Assembly: GCA_041655735.1 (NCBI GenBank) | Contig: JBBAEV010000009.1 | Coordinates: 1-30,911 of the forward strand | Reading direction: 5' to 3' | Source of the DNA: JBBAEV01 sp041655735 | Lineage (GTDB): Bacteria; Bacillota_I; Bacilli_A; RF39; UBA660 | Length of the DNA: 30,911 nt | In this document: positions 1-7,396 of the stretch, piece after piece | Numbering within the stretch: position 1 is the stretch's first letter | Layout of the letters: every line of letters starts with the position of its first letter | Notes under the pieces: generated by a model | The model's input: the letters and a program-made list of their open reading frames with translations, nothing else | What the model was told of the DNA's origin: nothing | Databases searched by the model: none | Position numbers and translations under genes: made by a program

Positions 1-150
1 TTTGTAGATGATAAAATAAATAATTTAAATGTAGCAAATAAAAAAATATTATTTACTGCTTATCATAATAAAGAAATAAATGATAAAGAATTAAAGGAAA
101 ACGGTGTTATTCGAGTAAATAATTGGGATGAAATAAAAAAAATGTTATAA
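1..150 (+). CDS. C-terminal end of an unidentified protein (5' truncated)
   Basis: Frame 1 is open from the first base of the window to a TAA at 148-150, giving the last 49 residues of a protein that starts upstream. The tail is rich in Lys, Asn and Ile and ends in a segment reading VIRVNNWDEIKKML. I do not recognise a family from this short piece. It is followed by a 13-bp inverted repeat that could terminate its transcript. The same strand and composition as the rest of the window suggest an ordinary resident gene. Confidence 0.6.
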   Translation, partial: FVDDKINNLNVANKKILFTAYHNKEINDKELKENGVIRVNNWDEIKKML

Positions 151-161
151 ACTGGAAAAAA

Positions 162-194
162 AATAAAAACATATTATTGTGATATGTTTTTATT
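162..194 (+). terminator. AT-rich hairpin after the first gene
   Basis: A perfect 13-bp inverted repeat (162-174 pairs with 182-194) encloses a 7-base loop. It lies 11 bases after the stop of the upstream gene. The right arm contains five T's in a row but no separate U-tract follows, so termination is plausible and not certain. The hairpin overlaps the predicted thyX promoter. Confidence 0.45.
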
Positions 195-204
195 ATGTTA
201 TAAT
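177..204 (+). promoter_or_regulatory. Promoter for thyX-tmk
   Basis: TATAAT at 199-204 is preceded by TG plus one base (196-198), an extended -10 element. TTGTGA at 177-182 lies 16 bases upstream as a -35. It sits about 35 bases before the chosen ATG of the thymidylate synthase gene and overlaps the preceding hairpin. Confidence 0.6.
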
Positions 205-238
205 AAAAAATGAATTAATAATTAGGGAGGTTTATAAA

Positions 239-1531
239 ATGGTAGTAAAAACTTTAGCGTACACAAAGCCTGTTTATGCAAAAGAACTTGATCAATTGCT
301 AATTGAGGCAGAAGAAGAAGGTTTAACAAAAGAGGAATTTGAAACAATTAAAAGAGATCTGGATATGTTTGGCGGTCATATGGCAGGAATATGTTATATG
401 GAAGGAGAATTTAAAGATATATATCAAGAATCTCCAAAGAAAACATTAAGAAGAATTATGCAGACTCAAAAAAGCGGTCATCATAGTGTATATGATCATC
501 CACATTTCACTTTGGAATTAACTGGTATTCCTAAAATTATTGCGATGCTTATAAATAATGAAAAAGATTATGCAACATCTGAAAAATCTGCAAGATATAC
601 AATTATGGATGAAATAGATCCAGAAGAAAAGAAATTGTATGATAAATGGTATTCTATTTTAAAAGAAGAAGTTAAAAAAGAATATGAAGAAAGATTTTTG
701 AAAAATGTCAATAATAATGAAGAAGCTGCAGATAAGGCTATTGGTAAAATAGCACAAGAAAACGCTAGATACATGATTTCTGTTTTTACTCCTACAAAAA
801 TGGGATATACAGTTTCTTATAGACAATTGAATTATTTGTATAGTTGGATTGATAAATTTATCGAAAATAAAAATAATAACCCACTTATTGAAATGATGAT
901 TCCACATATGTTAGATTTAAAAAAAGCATTAGATATTGAAAATGATAGATTACTAAAAGAAACTGATGGAGGAATAGGGTTACTTACAAAGGAATTACAA
1001 AAAAATGAAAAAAATAGAAACTTTTCGTTAATAGAAGAAAGTCATAATGATAAAGAGGAATATTTTGGAGATGTTTATTGTACTACACACATAAATACCT
1101 ATGCATCATTAGCACAACAACACAGACATAGAACAATTAATTATACAATGGCACTTTTAGAAAATTATGAATTTTATGTACCAGAAATATTAATATATAA
1201 TCAAGAATTAGCAGAAGAATGGTTGAAAGACATTCAAACAGTAAAAAATAATTTTCCTCAAGGAATGCTTATTTCAATTAATGAAAGAGGCGTTATTGAA
1301 AATTTAATTCTAAAATGTATGGAAAGAGATTGCGTGTATGCTCAAAAAGAAACATGTGTTCAAGCAAGAGCAACTAAACAAAAAGCTTATGAAGAATTAG
1401 CTAAAAAAGGACACGCAAAGACTGAGTACTTAAAAGAATATCTTGGAATATGTAGAGCTACCTATCCAAATTATGCATGTTTATCTCCTTGTGGTGAAAG
1501 TAGAGAATATAAATTAAATAGAAAAATATAA
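239..1531 (+). CDS. thyX: Double-length FAD-dependent thymidylate synthase-like protein (ThyX)
   Basis: A 430-residue protein; single ThyX proteins are usually about 210-260 residues. ThyX makes dTMP from dUMP using methylenetetrahydrofolate, FAD and NADPH in the cytosol. The first half (about residues 50-240) shows a ThyX-like layout, with GHHSVYDH at 80-87 and a later SEKSARY that resembles the end of the ThyX signature, but the expected RHR is missing there. The second half carries HRHRT with Arg296-His297-Arg298, the signature triad. The C-terminal part is rich in Cys (360, 365 and 373, then several more). I chose the ATG at 239 because GGGAGG lies 8 bases upstream; an upstream in-frame ATG at 179 lies in the promoter. 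tmk, the next step of dTTP synthesis, follows 11 bases later. ThyX membership is fairly firm; that the two halves are ancient duplicates is inference. Confidence 0.8.
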   Translation: MVVKTLAYTKPVYAKELDQLLIEAEEEGLTKEEFETIKRDLDMFGGHMAGICYMEGEFKDIYQESPKKTLRRIMQTQKSGHHSVYDHPHFTLELTGIPKIIAMLINNEKDYATSEKSARYTIMDEIDPEEKKLYDKWYSILKEEVKKEYEERFLKNVNNNEEAADKAIGKIAQENARYMISVFTPTKMGYTVSYRQLNYLYSWIDKFIENKNNNPLIEMMIPHMLDLKKALDIENDRLLKETDGGIGLLTKELQKNEKNRNFSLIEESHNDKEEYFGDVYCTTHINTYASLAQQHRHRTINYTMALLENYEFYVPEILIYNQELAEEWLKDIQTVKNNFPQGMLISINERGVIENLILKCMERDCVYAQKETCVQARATKQKAYEELAKKGHAKTEYLKEYLGICRATYPNYACLSPCGESREYKLNRKI

Positions 1532-1542
1532 GGAGTATATAT

Positions 1543-2178
1543 ATGAAAAAAAGTAAATTTATTGTTTTTGAAGGCGGAGAAGGTTCTGGTAAGACAACTA
1601 TAGCCAATAAGATGAAAGATCAACTAGAAAAAGAAGGTTATGAAGTTTTATATAGTAGAGAACCTGGTGGAGTTAAAATTGCTGAAGAAATAAGAAATAT
1701 AATATTGGATAAAAATAATACAGAACTTGAAAAAAGAACGGAAGCATTATTATTTGCAGCAGCTCGTCGTCAACACCTAGTTGAAAAAGTTATTCCAGCA
1801 TTAAATGAAGGTAAAATTGTTATATGTGATAGATTTATTCATAGCTCATTAGTTTATCAAGGTATCGCTAGGGGAATAGGTATTGAAGAAGTCTATGATG
1901 TTAATTTATTTGCTATTGATGATTGCCTTCCTGATATTGTAATATGCTTAGATATAGATCCAGAAATAGGTCTTCAAAGAGCTAGTGAAAGACCAGAAGA
2001 AAACAATAGGATAGATAATGAAAAAATTGAATTCCATAAAACGGTAAATGCAGGTTATTTAAAAATTGCTGAATATGATAAATCAATAGTTGTAGTTGAT
2101 GCTTCTAAACCTAAAGAAGAAGTATTTAGTGAAGTATATAAAATAATTAAAGAAAATATTCAACAAAAAAAGCTATAA
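1543..2178 (+). CDS. tmk: Thymidylate kinase
   Basis: Phosphorylates dTMP to dTDP with ATP, the step after thymidylate synthase. The 211-residue length is typical of bacterial Tmk. The Walker A loop GGEGSGKT lies at residues 11-18, a CDRF motif of the DRx type sits in the middle, and a lid with RASERPEE follows. It begins with ATG 11 bases after thyX behind AAGGAG, so the two form a dTTP-supply operon. The stop lies inside a hairpin shared with the convergent gene. No key residue is missing. In Bacillus tmk sits in another neighbourhood; here it is paired directly with its substrate-producing enzyme. Confidence 0.95.
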   Translation: MKKSKFIVFEGGEGSGKTTIANKMKDQLEKEGYEVLYSREPGGVKIAEEIRNIILDKNNTELEKRTEALLFAAARRQHLVEKVIPALNEGKIVICDRFIHSSLVYQGIARGIGIEEVYDVNLFAIDDCLPDIVICLDIDPEIGLQRASERPEENNRIDNEKIEFHKTVNAGYLKIAEYDKSIVVVDASKPKEEVFSEVYKIIKENIQQKKL

Positions 2179-2190
2179 AATAGCTTTTTT
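2166..2190. terminator. Bidirectional terminator between tmk and the UPF0316 gene
   Basis: A 10-bp perfect stem (2166-2175 with 2181-2190) of the form AAAAAAGCTA / TAGCTTTTTT has a 5-base loop. The A-run on one side and T-run on the other let it work for both convergent transcripts. It overlaps both stop codons. Confidence 0.8.
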
Positions 2191-2710
2191 ATTTTACATA
2201 TCCACCATGAATATCTAGCGCTGGTTGTATTAATATCATTGCGTGTTTATCAGCTTTTTTGATTACTTTAATAATATCTTGTCTTTTTTTCCTTTTTGAC
2301 ACAATCATTAGTACTTTTCTGTTTTTTTCTATACCCTTACCATTCATAATAGTAACCGCATGTCCTCTTCTCCTAAGAACATTAGCTAATTTTTCTCCTG
2401 TTTTATCTTCAGAAATAGCCATAACAACATTATCACCTAGGGCAAGTTTTTCTTCAAGCCAACTACCTAAAAATGAACCTACTGCATTTCCTAAAGCATA
2501 TATAACCATACTTATCGGATCTTCTGATATATTGACTACTACCATTCCAGCCACTATCAACCAAATAATTATAATTATAAAAAGTAATATTGATCCTAAA
2601 AGTTTTTTACCATTATTTAGAATAATAACCCTCAAAGTAGAAAGAGCAACTTCTATTACCTTGGCTATAAAAATAAATAAATATAATAATATTCCTGTCA
2701 TTCCAAACAT
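2189..2710 (-). CDS. UPF0316 / DUF2179 membrane protein (YebE-like)
   Basis: A 173-residue protein with an N-terminal hydrophobic half. Helices fall roughly at 5-22, 36-60 and 66-86, matching the DUF5698 region of the UPF0316 family and including the AKVIEVALSTLRVI stretch. A soluble C-terminal DUF2179-like domain (about 90-170) follows, containing GDNVVMAIS and a GHAVTIMNGKG loop. The family's function is not established; B. subtilis YebE is a member. It is the only clear minus-strand gene in the window, convergent with tmk and divergent from hrcA. The ATG follows GGAGGG on the minus strand. Family assignment is good; the role is unknown. Confidence 0.85.
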   Translation of the reverse strand: MFGMTGILLYLFIFIAKVIEVALSTLRVIILNNGKKLLGSILLFIIIIIWLIVAGMVVVNISEDPISMVIYALGNAVGSFLGSWLEEKLALGDNVVMAISEDKTGEKLANVLRRRGHAVTIMNGKGIEKNRKVLMIVSKRKKRQDIIKVIKKADKHAMILIQPALDIHGGYVK

Positions 2711-2737
2711 AATTACCCTCCTATATTTTATAAAAAT

Positions 2738-2746
2738 ATTATACCA
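2738..2746 (-). promoter_or_regulatory. Extended -10 of the UPF0316 gene
   Basis: Read on the minus strand, TGG immediately precedes TATAAT (TATAAT at 2743-2738, TGG at 2746-2744). No good -35 is visible in the A/T tract upstream, as is common with extended -10 promoters. It lies about 28 bases before the start codon. Confidence 0.55.
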
Positions 2747-2774
2747 TAATTTAAATAAAAATAAAAATAAAAAA

Positions 2775-2801
2775 ATAGCAGTTATATATTGACAGTGCTA
2801 A
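2775..2801 (+). promoter_or_regulatory. CIRCE-like operator 1 (degenerate)
   Basis: ATAGCAGTT - 9 bases - CAGTGCTAA has the exact 9-9-9 geometry of CIRCE (TTAGCACTC-N9-GAGTGCTAA). The right half matches 8 of 9 positions and the left half 6 of 9. It overlaps the -35 box, so HrcA bound here would block polymerase. Confidence 0.6.
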
Positions 2802-2817
2802 CGCATACTATTATAAT
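2789..2817 (+). promoter_or_regulatory. Consensus sigma-A promoter of the hrcA operon
   Basis: TTGACA (2789-2794), a 17-base spacer and TATAAT (2812-2817) match the vegetative consensus exactly. The predicted transcription start near 2824 falls inside the second CIRCE-like element. A perfect promoter under repressor control is the usual design of Firmicute hrcA operons. Confidence 0.9.
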
Positions 2818-2821
2818 AGAT

Positions 2822-2848
2822 TTAGCAGTGTTGTGGTTTGGCTGCTAA
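2822..2848 (+). promoter_or_regulatory. CIRCE-like operator 2 (degenerate)
   Basis: TTAGCAGTG - 9 bases - GGCTGCTAA again has 9-9-9 spacing. The outer TTAGCA/TGCTAA are kept, and the seventh position is changed to G on the left with a matching C on the right, so the symmetry is preserved. It covers the predicted start site and ends just before the hrcA ribosome-binding site. Confidence 0.65.
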
Positions 2849-2864
2849 AGGTGGGGGTAATAAT

Positions 2865-3851
2865 ATGATTACCGAAAGACAAAAACAAGTTTTAACAAAG
2901 ATAGTAGAAGAATATATAAAAACAGCAGAACCAGTAGGTTCTAAAAATATATGTAAAAAGATTAATTGTTCTAGTGCTACTATTAGAAATGATATGGCTT
3001 CTTTAGAGCATATGGGTTATATTGAAAAAACTCACATTTCATCAGGAAGAATACCTAGCGAATTAGGTTATCGCTATTATGTAGATAATTTAATGGAACC
3101 ATCAAAAATGACTGGGGAAGACATGTTAAAACTACAAACAATATTCCATAATAATTCATTAGAAATTAGTGATGTAATTAAGAAAAGTATTGAAGTTATA
3201 TCTGAAATGACCAATTATACTTCAATAGTATTAGGTAGCTCTGCCAAAGAAAATAAACTAAAGAAAATTGAAGTAATCCCAATAGAAGAAGAAAAAATAA
3301 TAGCCCTTATTGTAACTGATAAGGGGCATGTTGAACATAAGAATATTAGCATCCAAAACATTTCAATAACTGAGGTTAAAAAGACTGTAGAAGTAATGAA
3401 CGATTTACTAATGGGAACCCCACTTAATGAAATAAACACTAAGTTAGAATTTGAAATAAAACCAATTATAGGTAAATATGTAAAGCAACATGAATTATTA
3501 TATAAAGCATTTTATAATGCTTTTAGTGAGTTTTCTAAAAAGCATGATACTCATTTTGCGGGAAAAACAAATTTCCTAGGATTACCAGAATTCAACACAA
3601 TAGAAAAGGTAAAAAATATTATTTCTAAATTTGAGGACGAAGAACTAATAAATAGTATTGAAGCCACTCAAAATGGTATAAACATTTATATTGGTAGAGA
3701 AAATAAAGTAGATGAAGATTTAGCGGTTATAACTACTAAATATATAATAGATGGCAAAGAGGAAACTATTGCGATAATAGGGCCTAAAAGAATGGAATAT
3801 AATCGAGTAGTTACTTTGCTTGAATACATTAAAAATAATATAGGAAGGTAA
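2865..3851 (+). CDS. hrcA: Heat-inducible transcription repressor HrcA
   Basis: HrcA represses the chaperone operon by binding CIRCE operators, and its activity depends on chaperones. At 328 residues it is close to the usual 340. The N-terminal winged helix (about 1-70) reads ITERQKQVLTKIVEEYI, then TAEPVGSK, then SSATIRNDMASLE, followed by the SSGRIPSELGYRYYVD segment typical of the family. The GAF-like dimerisation core and C-terminal region follow. I start it at the ATG at 2865, behind GGTGGGGG; an in-frame TTG at 2838 lies inside the operator. It is the first gene of hrcA-grpE-dnaK-dnaJ, with grpE 4 bases downstream. Confidence 0.97.
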   Translation: MITERQKQVLTKIVEEYIKTAEPVGSKNICKKINCSSATIRNDMASLEHMGYIEKTHISSGRIPSELGYRYYVDNLMEPSKMTGEDMLKLQTIFHNNSLEISDVIKKSIEVISEMTNYTSIVLGSSAKENKLKKIEVIPIEEEKIIALIVTDKGHVEHKNISIQNISITEVKKTVEVMNDLLMGTPLNEINTKLEFEIKPIIGKYVKQHELLYKAFYNAFSEFSKKHDTHFAGKTNFLGLPEFNTIEKVKNIISKFEDEELINSIEATQNGINIYIGRENKVDEDLAVITTKYIIDGKEETIAIIGPKRMEYNRVVTLLEYIKNNIGR

Positions 3852-3855
3852 TAAT

Positions 3856-4362
3856 ATGGAAGAAAAGAAGAAAACTAGAAAAAGAGTTTATAAAACAGAC
3901 AAGAAAGTAAAAGAGATTCATCTATTAGATGACAAGATACAAGAATTAGAAGATAAGTTACTTAGAAACCAAGCAGAATTAATTAATTTTAAAAGAAGAA
4001 AAGAAGAAGAAAAATTAAAAATTATAAAATATAGCAGTCAAGAAATTATTTCAAAATTATTGCCAATAATAGATAATTTTGAAAGAGCAATTGCGATGGA
4101 TGATGAGGATAAAACAGATGAAGTATCCAAATTCTTAGAAGGCTTTATATTAATTTACAACAATATATTAGAAATATTTCAAAGTGAGGAAGTAATTGAA
4201 ATAGAAGCCTTAGGATTACCTTTTGATCCAAATGTTCATCAAGCTGTATCAGTTAAAGAAGATAAAGAGAAGAAATCAGGAACTGTTCTTGAAGTTCTTC
4301 AAAAAGGTTATAAATTAAAAGATAAGCTTATAAGACCAGCGATGGTTATTGTAAATAAATAA
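3856..4362 (+). CDS. grpE: Nucleotide exchange factor GrpE
   Basis: GrpE releases ADP from DnaK to reset the chaperone cycle. The protein is 168 residues. A Lys/Glu-rich N-terminus leads into a long helix (IQELEDKLLRNQAELINFKRR) that forms the dimeric coiled coil. The C-terminal beta domain contains GLPFDPNVHQAVS and ends with the family-typical VLQKGYKLKDKLIRPAMVIV. The gene begins 4 bases after hrcA and lies 21 bases before dnaK, so it is co-transcribed with both. Confidence 0.97.
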   Translation: MEEKKKTRKRVYKTDKKVKEIHLLDDKIQELEDKLLRNQAELINFKRRKEEEKLKIIKYSSQEIISKLLPIIDNFERAIAMDDEDKTDEVSKFLEGFILIYNNILEIFQSEEVIEIEALGLPFDPNVHQAVSVKEDKEKKSGTVLEVLQKGYKLKDKLIRPAMVIVNK

Positions 4363-4383
4363 AAGAAAAGGAAGGATGATAAT

Positions 4384-6207
4384 ATGTCAAAAATTATAGG
4401 TATTGATTTAGGAACAACTAATAGTTGTGTAAGTGTACTTGAAGGAGGAGAACCAAAAGTAATTCCTAATCCTGAAGGTAACAGAACTACACCTAGTGTA
4501 GTAGCGTTTAAAAATGGAGAAAGAATTGTAGGGGAAACAGCAAAAAGACAAATGATTACTAACCCTAATACAATTGTTTCGATTAAAAGATTGATGGGAA
4601 AGAGTAAGAAAGTAGAAGCTGAAGATAAACAATATACTCCAGAAGAAATAAGCGCAATAATTCTTCAATATATGAAAGGATATGCTGAAGAATATCTAGG
4701 AGAAAAAGTCACTAAAGCAGTGATTACTGTACCAGCTTACTTTAATGATAGTCAAAGACAAGCAACTAAAAATGCAGGCAAAATTGCGGGTCTTGAAGTT
4801 GAAAGAATTATTAACGAACCAACTGCAGCTGCTCTTGCTTATGGTCTTGATAAACAAAAAGAATCTCAAACTATATTAGTATATGACTTAGGGGGCGGTA
4901 CATTTGATGTATCTATCTTAGAACTTGGTGATGGTGTATTTGAAGTTAAAGCGACTAATGGTAATAATGAACTTGGTGGTGACGACTTTGACCAAAAAAT
5001 AATTGATTACTTAGTCGAAACATTTAAAAAAGAAAACGGTATTGATTTAAGTAAAGATAAAATGGCTATGCAAAGATTAAAAGACGCTGCAGAAAAAGCC
5101 AAAAAAGACTTAAGTGGCGTTACAACTACTCAAATATCTTTACCATTTATTTCGCAAGGAGAAGCAGGTCCGCTTCATTTAGAACTATCTTTATCTAGAG
5201 CTAAATTAGAAGATTTGATTGGAGATTTAATTGAATCAAGTATAGAACCAGTTAGAAAAGCATTAAAAGATGCTAAAATGACTAAAAATGATATTAATAA
5301 AGTTATTTTAGTAGGAGGTTCTACACGTATTCCTATGGTTCAAGAACTAATTAAGAAAGAACTTGGTAAAGAAGCTCATAAAGGAGTAAATCCTGATGAA
5401 GTTGTAGCTCAAGGAGCTGCTATTCAAGGTGGTGTATTAACTGGAGATGTAGAAGATATAGTATTATTAGATGTCACACCATTATCACTTGGTATTGAAA
5501 CATTAGGTGGCGTAATGACTAAATTAATTGAAAGAAATACCACTATTCCAACTGCCAAATCACAAGTGTTTTCAACTGCTGCTGATAATCAACCAGCTGT
5601 TGATATTCATGTTTTACAAGGAGAAAGAAGTATGGCTAGTGATAATAAAACACTAGGAAGATTTCAATTAACTGATATTCCACCAGCTCCACGTGGCATT
5701 CCACAAATTGAAGTAACATTTGATTTAGATGCTAATGGTATTGTATCTGTTAAAGCAAAAGACCTTGGTACCAACAAAGAACAATCTATTACTATTACCT
5801 CATCTACTAATTTAAGTGATGATGAAATAGATAAAATGGTAAAAGAAGCGGAAGCTAATAAAGACGCAGATAATAAGAAAAAAGAAGAAGTAGATTTAAA
5901 AAATGAAGCTGAACAATTAATATTTGCTACTGAAAAATCTATTAAAGATCTTGGTGATAAAGTAGATAAAAAAGAAAAAGAGGAAGCAGAAGAACTGGTA
6001 AAAGATCTTAAAAAAGCTCTAGAAAACAATGATTTAGATGACATTAAAACAAAAAAAGACGCTTTAAATGAAAAAACAATGGCATTTGCAACAAAAGTAT
6101 ATGAAGAAGCAGCCAAAAAAGCTCAAACTGAAAAGAAAGAAGAAAAAGAAGAAACTGCCGATAAAAAAGATGATGATGTAATCGACGCTGAATATGAAGA
6201 AAAATAA
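4384..6207 (+). CDS. dnaK: Chaperone DnaK (Hsp70)
   Basis: ATP-dependent chaperone working with DnaJ and GrpE on unfolded cytosolic proteins. At 607 residues it is normal for a Gram-positive DnaK. Visible motifs include the phosphate-1 loop IGIDLGTTNSCVSVLEGG at the N-terminus, the VPAYFNDSQRQATK segment, the phosphate-2 loop DLGGGTFDVS, and the adenosine motif VGGSTRIPMV. The substrate-binding domain starts near DVTPLSLGIETLGG. The C-terminal lid is Lys/Glu rich and ends in an acidic DDDVIDAEYEE tail typical of bacterial DnaK. The ATG follows AAGGAAGGATG. A GC-rich hairpin separates it from dnaJ. Confidence 0.99.
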   Translation: MSKIIGIDLGTTNSCVSVLEGGEPKVIPNPEGNRTTPSVVAFKNGERIVGETAKRQMITNPNTIVSIKRLMGKSKKVEAEDKQYTPEEISAIILQYMKGYAEEYLGEKVTKAVITVPAYFNDSQRQATKNAGKIAGLEVERIINEPTAAALAYGLDKQKESQTILVYDLGGGTFDVSILELGDGVFEVKATNGNNELGGDDFDQKIIDYLVETFKKENGIDLSKDKMAMQRLKDAAEKAKKDLSGVTTTQISLPFISQGEAGPLHLELSLSRAKLEDLIGDLIESSIEPVRKALKDAKMTKNDINKVILVGGSTRIPMVQELIKKELGKEAHKGVNPDEVVAQGAAIQGGVLTGDVEDIVLLDVTPLSLGIETLGGVMTKLIERNTTIPTAKSQVFSTAADNQPAVDIHVLQGERSMASDNKTLGRFQLTDIPPAPRGIPQIEVTFDLDANGIVSVKAKDLGTNKEQSITITSSTNLSDDEIDKMVKEAEANKDADNKKKEEVDLKNEAEQLIFATEKSIKDLGDKVDKKEKEEAEELVKDLKKALENNDLDDIKTKKDALNEKTMAFATKVYEEAAKKAQTEKKEEKEETADKKDDDVIDAEYEEK

Positions 6208-6210
6208 CAC

Positions 6211-6232
6211 AAAGGAGCCCCTTGGCTCCTTT
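6211..6232 (+). other. GC-rich hairpin between dnaK and dnaJ
   Basis: AAAGGAGCC pairs perfectly with GGCTCCTTT around a 4-base loop. Only three T's follow, so this is a weak terminator at best. It may act as an attenuator or as an RNA-stability or processing site that sets dnaJ below dnaK. The dnaJ ribosome-binding site (GAGGGTG) lies just after it. Confidence 0.6.
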
Positions 6233-6248
6233 AATAGAGGGTGACTAT

Positions 6249-7361
6249 ATGGCAAAAAGAGATTATTATGAGACATTAGGTATATCAAAAAGTGCCGATG
6301 AAAAAGAAATAAAAAGTGCTTTTAGACAACTAGCTAAAAAATATCATCCTGATGTTAATAAAGAATCAGGTTCTGATGCAAAATTTAAGGAAATTCAAGA
6401 AGCATATGCAGTGCTATCCGATCCTGAACGAAGGAAACAATATGATCAATTCGGTCATGCTGCTTTTGAACAAGGTTCTAATGGTGGGTTCTCAGGTTTT
6501 GATTTTTCTGATTTTGACTTTTCTGATATTTTCAGCGATATATTTGGAAGTGGTTTTGGTTTTAATTTTGGTGGTAGATCTCACGAAACGTCAAGAGCAA
6601 GAAAAGGAAGAGATTCTATCATTGGAATGGATATAAATTTTGAAGAAGCAGTATTTGGTACTGAAAAAGAAATAAAATTAGATATGTTAGAAAATTGTGA
6701 TAAATGTCATGGAAAAGGTGGTTTTGGTGAAAAAACATGTACTAGATGTCGCGGTAGTGGTACAGTAACCGCTGAACAAAGAACTATCCTGGGAACATAT
6801 TTGACTAAAACAACATGTCCTAGTTGTCAGGGAACTGGTCATACTTTAGAATCAACTTGTGATAAATGTCATGGTAATGGACGGATTAAGGCAAATAAAA
6901 CAATTAAAATAACAGTCCCGGCAGGAGTAGATAATGGCAACCAACTTCGTATACCTGGCAAAGGGGAAGCTGGTATAAATAGCGGGCCTAATGGCGATTT
7001 ATATGTTGAATTTACTGTGAGAGAACATCCTGTCTATAAAAGAGATGAAGATGATATATATCTAGAAGTACCAGTTACTATTGTAGAAGCTACTTTAGGT
7101 GCTAAAATAGAAGTTCCAACTCTATATGGAAATATAAAATTGTCAATACCTTCTAGTTCACAAAGTGGTGATAAACATCGTATTAAAGGGAAAGGTATTA
7201 CAAATATACGTAGTAAGAAAAAAGGTAATATGTACGTTATATTAAAGGTAGTCATTCCTAAAAAACTTACAAAAGATCAAAAAGAACTGTTTAATTCACT
7301 ATCATATACAAAACTAGATGATGATAGTAGTTTTGATAAGATAAGAAGATATTTGAAATAA
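6249..7361 (+). CDS. dnaJ: Chaperone DnaJ (type I Hsp40)
   Basis: Co-chaperone that stimulates DnaK ATPase and delivers substrates. At 370 residues it is a full-length type I protein. The J domain (1-70) has His33-Pro34-Asp35. A Gly/Phe-rich linker rich in FSDFDFSDIF and GFGF follows. Four CxxCxGxG zinc repeats are present (CDKCHGKG, CTRCRGSG, CPSCQGTG, CDKCHGNG), then the C-terminal substrate domains. I use the ATG at 6249 behind GAGGGTGA; an in-frame TTG at 6222 is inside the preceding hairpin. Its stop codon lies within a terminator hairpin. Confidence 0.98.
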   Translation: MAKRDYYETLGISKSADEKEIKSAFRQLAKKYHPDVNKESGSDAKFKEIQEAYAVLSDPERRKQYDQFGHAAFEQGSNGGFSGFDFSDFDFSDIFSDIFGSGFGFNFGGRSHETSRARKGRDSIIGMDINFEEAVFGTEKEIKLDMLENCDKCHGKGGFGEKTCTRCRGSGTVTAEQRTILGTYLTKTTCPSCQGTGHTLESTCDKCHGNGRIKANKTIKITVPAGVDNGNQLRIPGKGEAGINSGPNGDLYVEFTVREHPVYKRDEDDIYLEVPVTIVEATLGAKIEVPTLYGNIKLSIPSSSQSGDKHRIKGKGITNIRSKKKGNMYVILKVVIPKKLTKDQKELFNSLSYTKLDDDSSFDKIRRYLK

Positions 7362-7375
7362 ATATCTTTTTATTT
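7346..7375 (+). terminator. Terminator of the heat-shock operon
   Basis: A 9-bp stem AAGATATTT / AAATATCTT (7346-7354 with 7360-7368) with a 5-base loop runs into a T-rich tract. The dnaJ stop codon lies in the loop and right arm. It marks the end of hrcA-grpE-dnaK-dnaJ. Confidence 0.7.
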
Positions 7376-7381
7376 TATAAT
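7353..7381 (+). promoter_or_regulatory. Promoter overlapping the dnaJ terminator
   Basis: TTGAAA (7353-7358), a 17-base spacer and TATAAT (7376-7381). It could drive the accessory pair starting at 7600, with the decayed rsmE fragment as its leader. The overlap with the terminator stem is notable. Confidence 0.5.
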
Positions 7382-7396
7382 TTAATTAGTAATGTT

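Noticed and set aside
2259..2792. 177-codon open frame on the + strand opposite the UPF0316 gene
   Set aside because: It is the mirror of the minus-strand gene, has no ribosome-binding site, and the minus-strand frame matches a known family.
2838..2864. TTG start for hrcA giving nine extra residues
   Set aside because: The TTG falls in the CIRCE-like operator and the ATG at 2865 has the ribosome-binding site and the normal HrcA N-terminus.
5664..6116. 150-codon minus-strand frame inside dnaK
   Set aside because: A Ser-rich shadow of the Lys/Glu-rich DnaK C-terminus; no start signals and the DnaK frame is certain.
6352..6636. 94-codon second-frame ORF inside dnaJ
   Set aside because: Lies fully within the J and Gly/Phe domains of dnaJ and has no ribosome-binding site.
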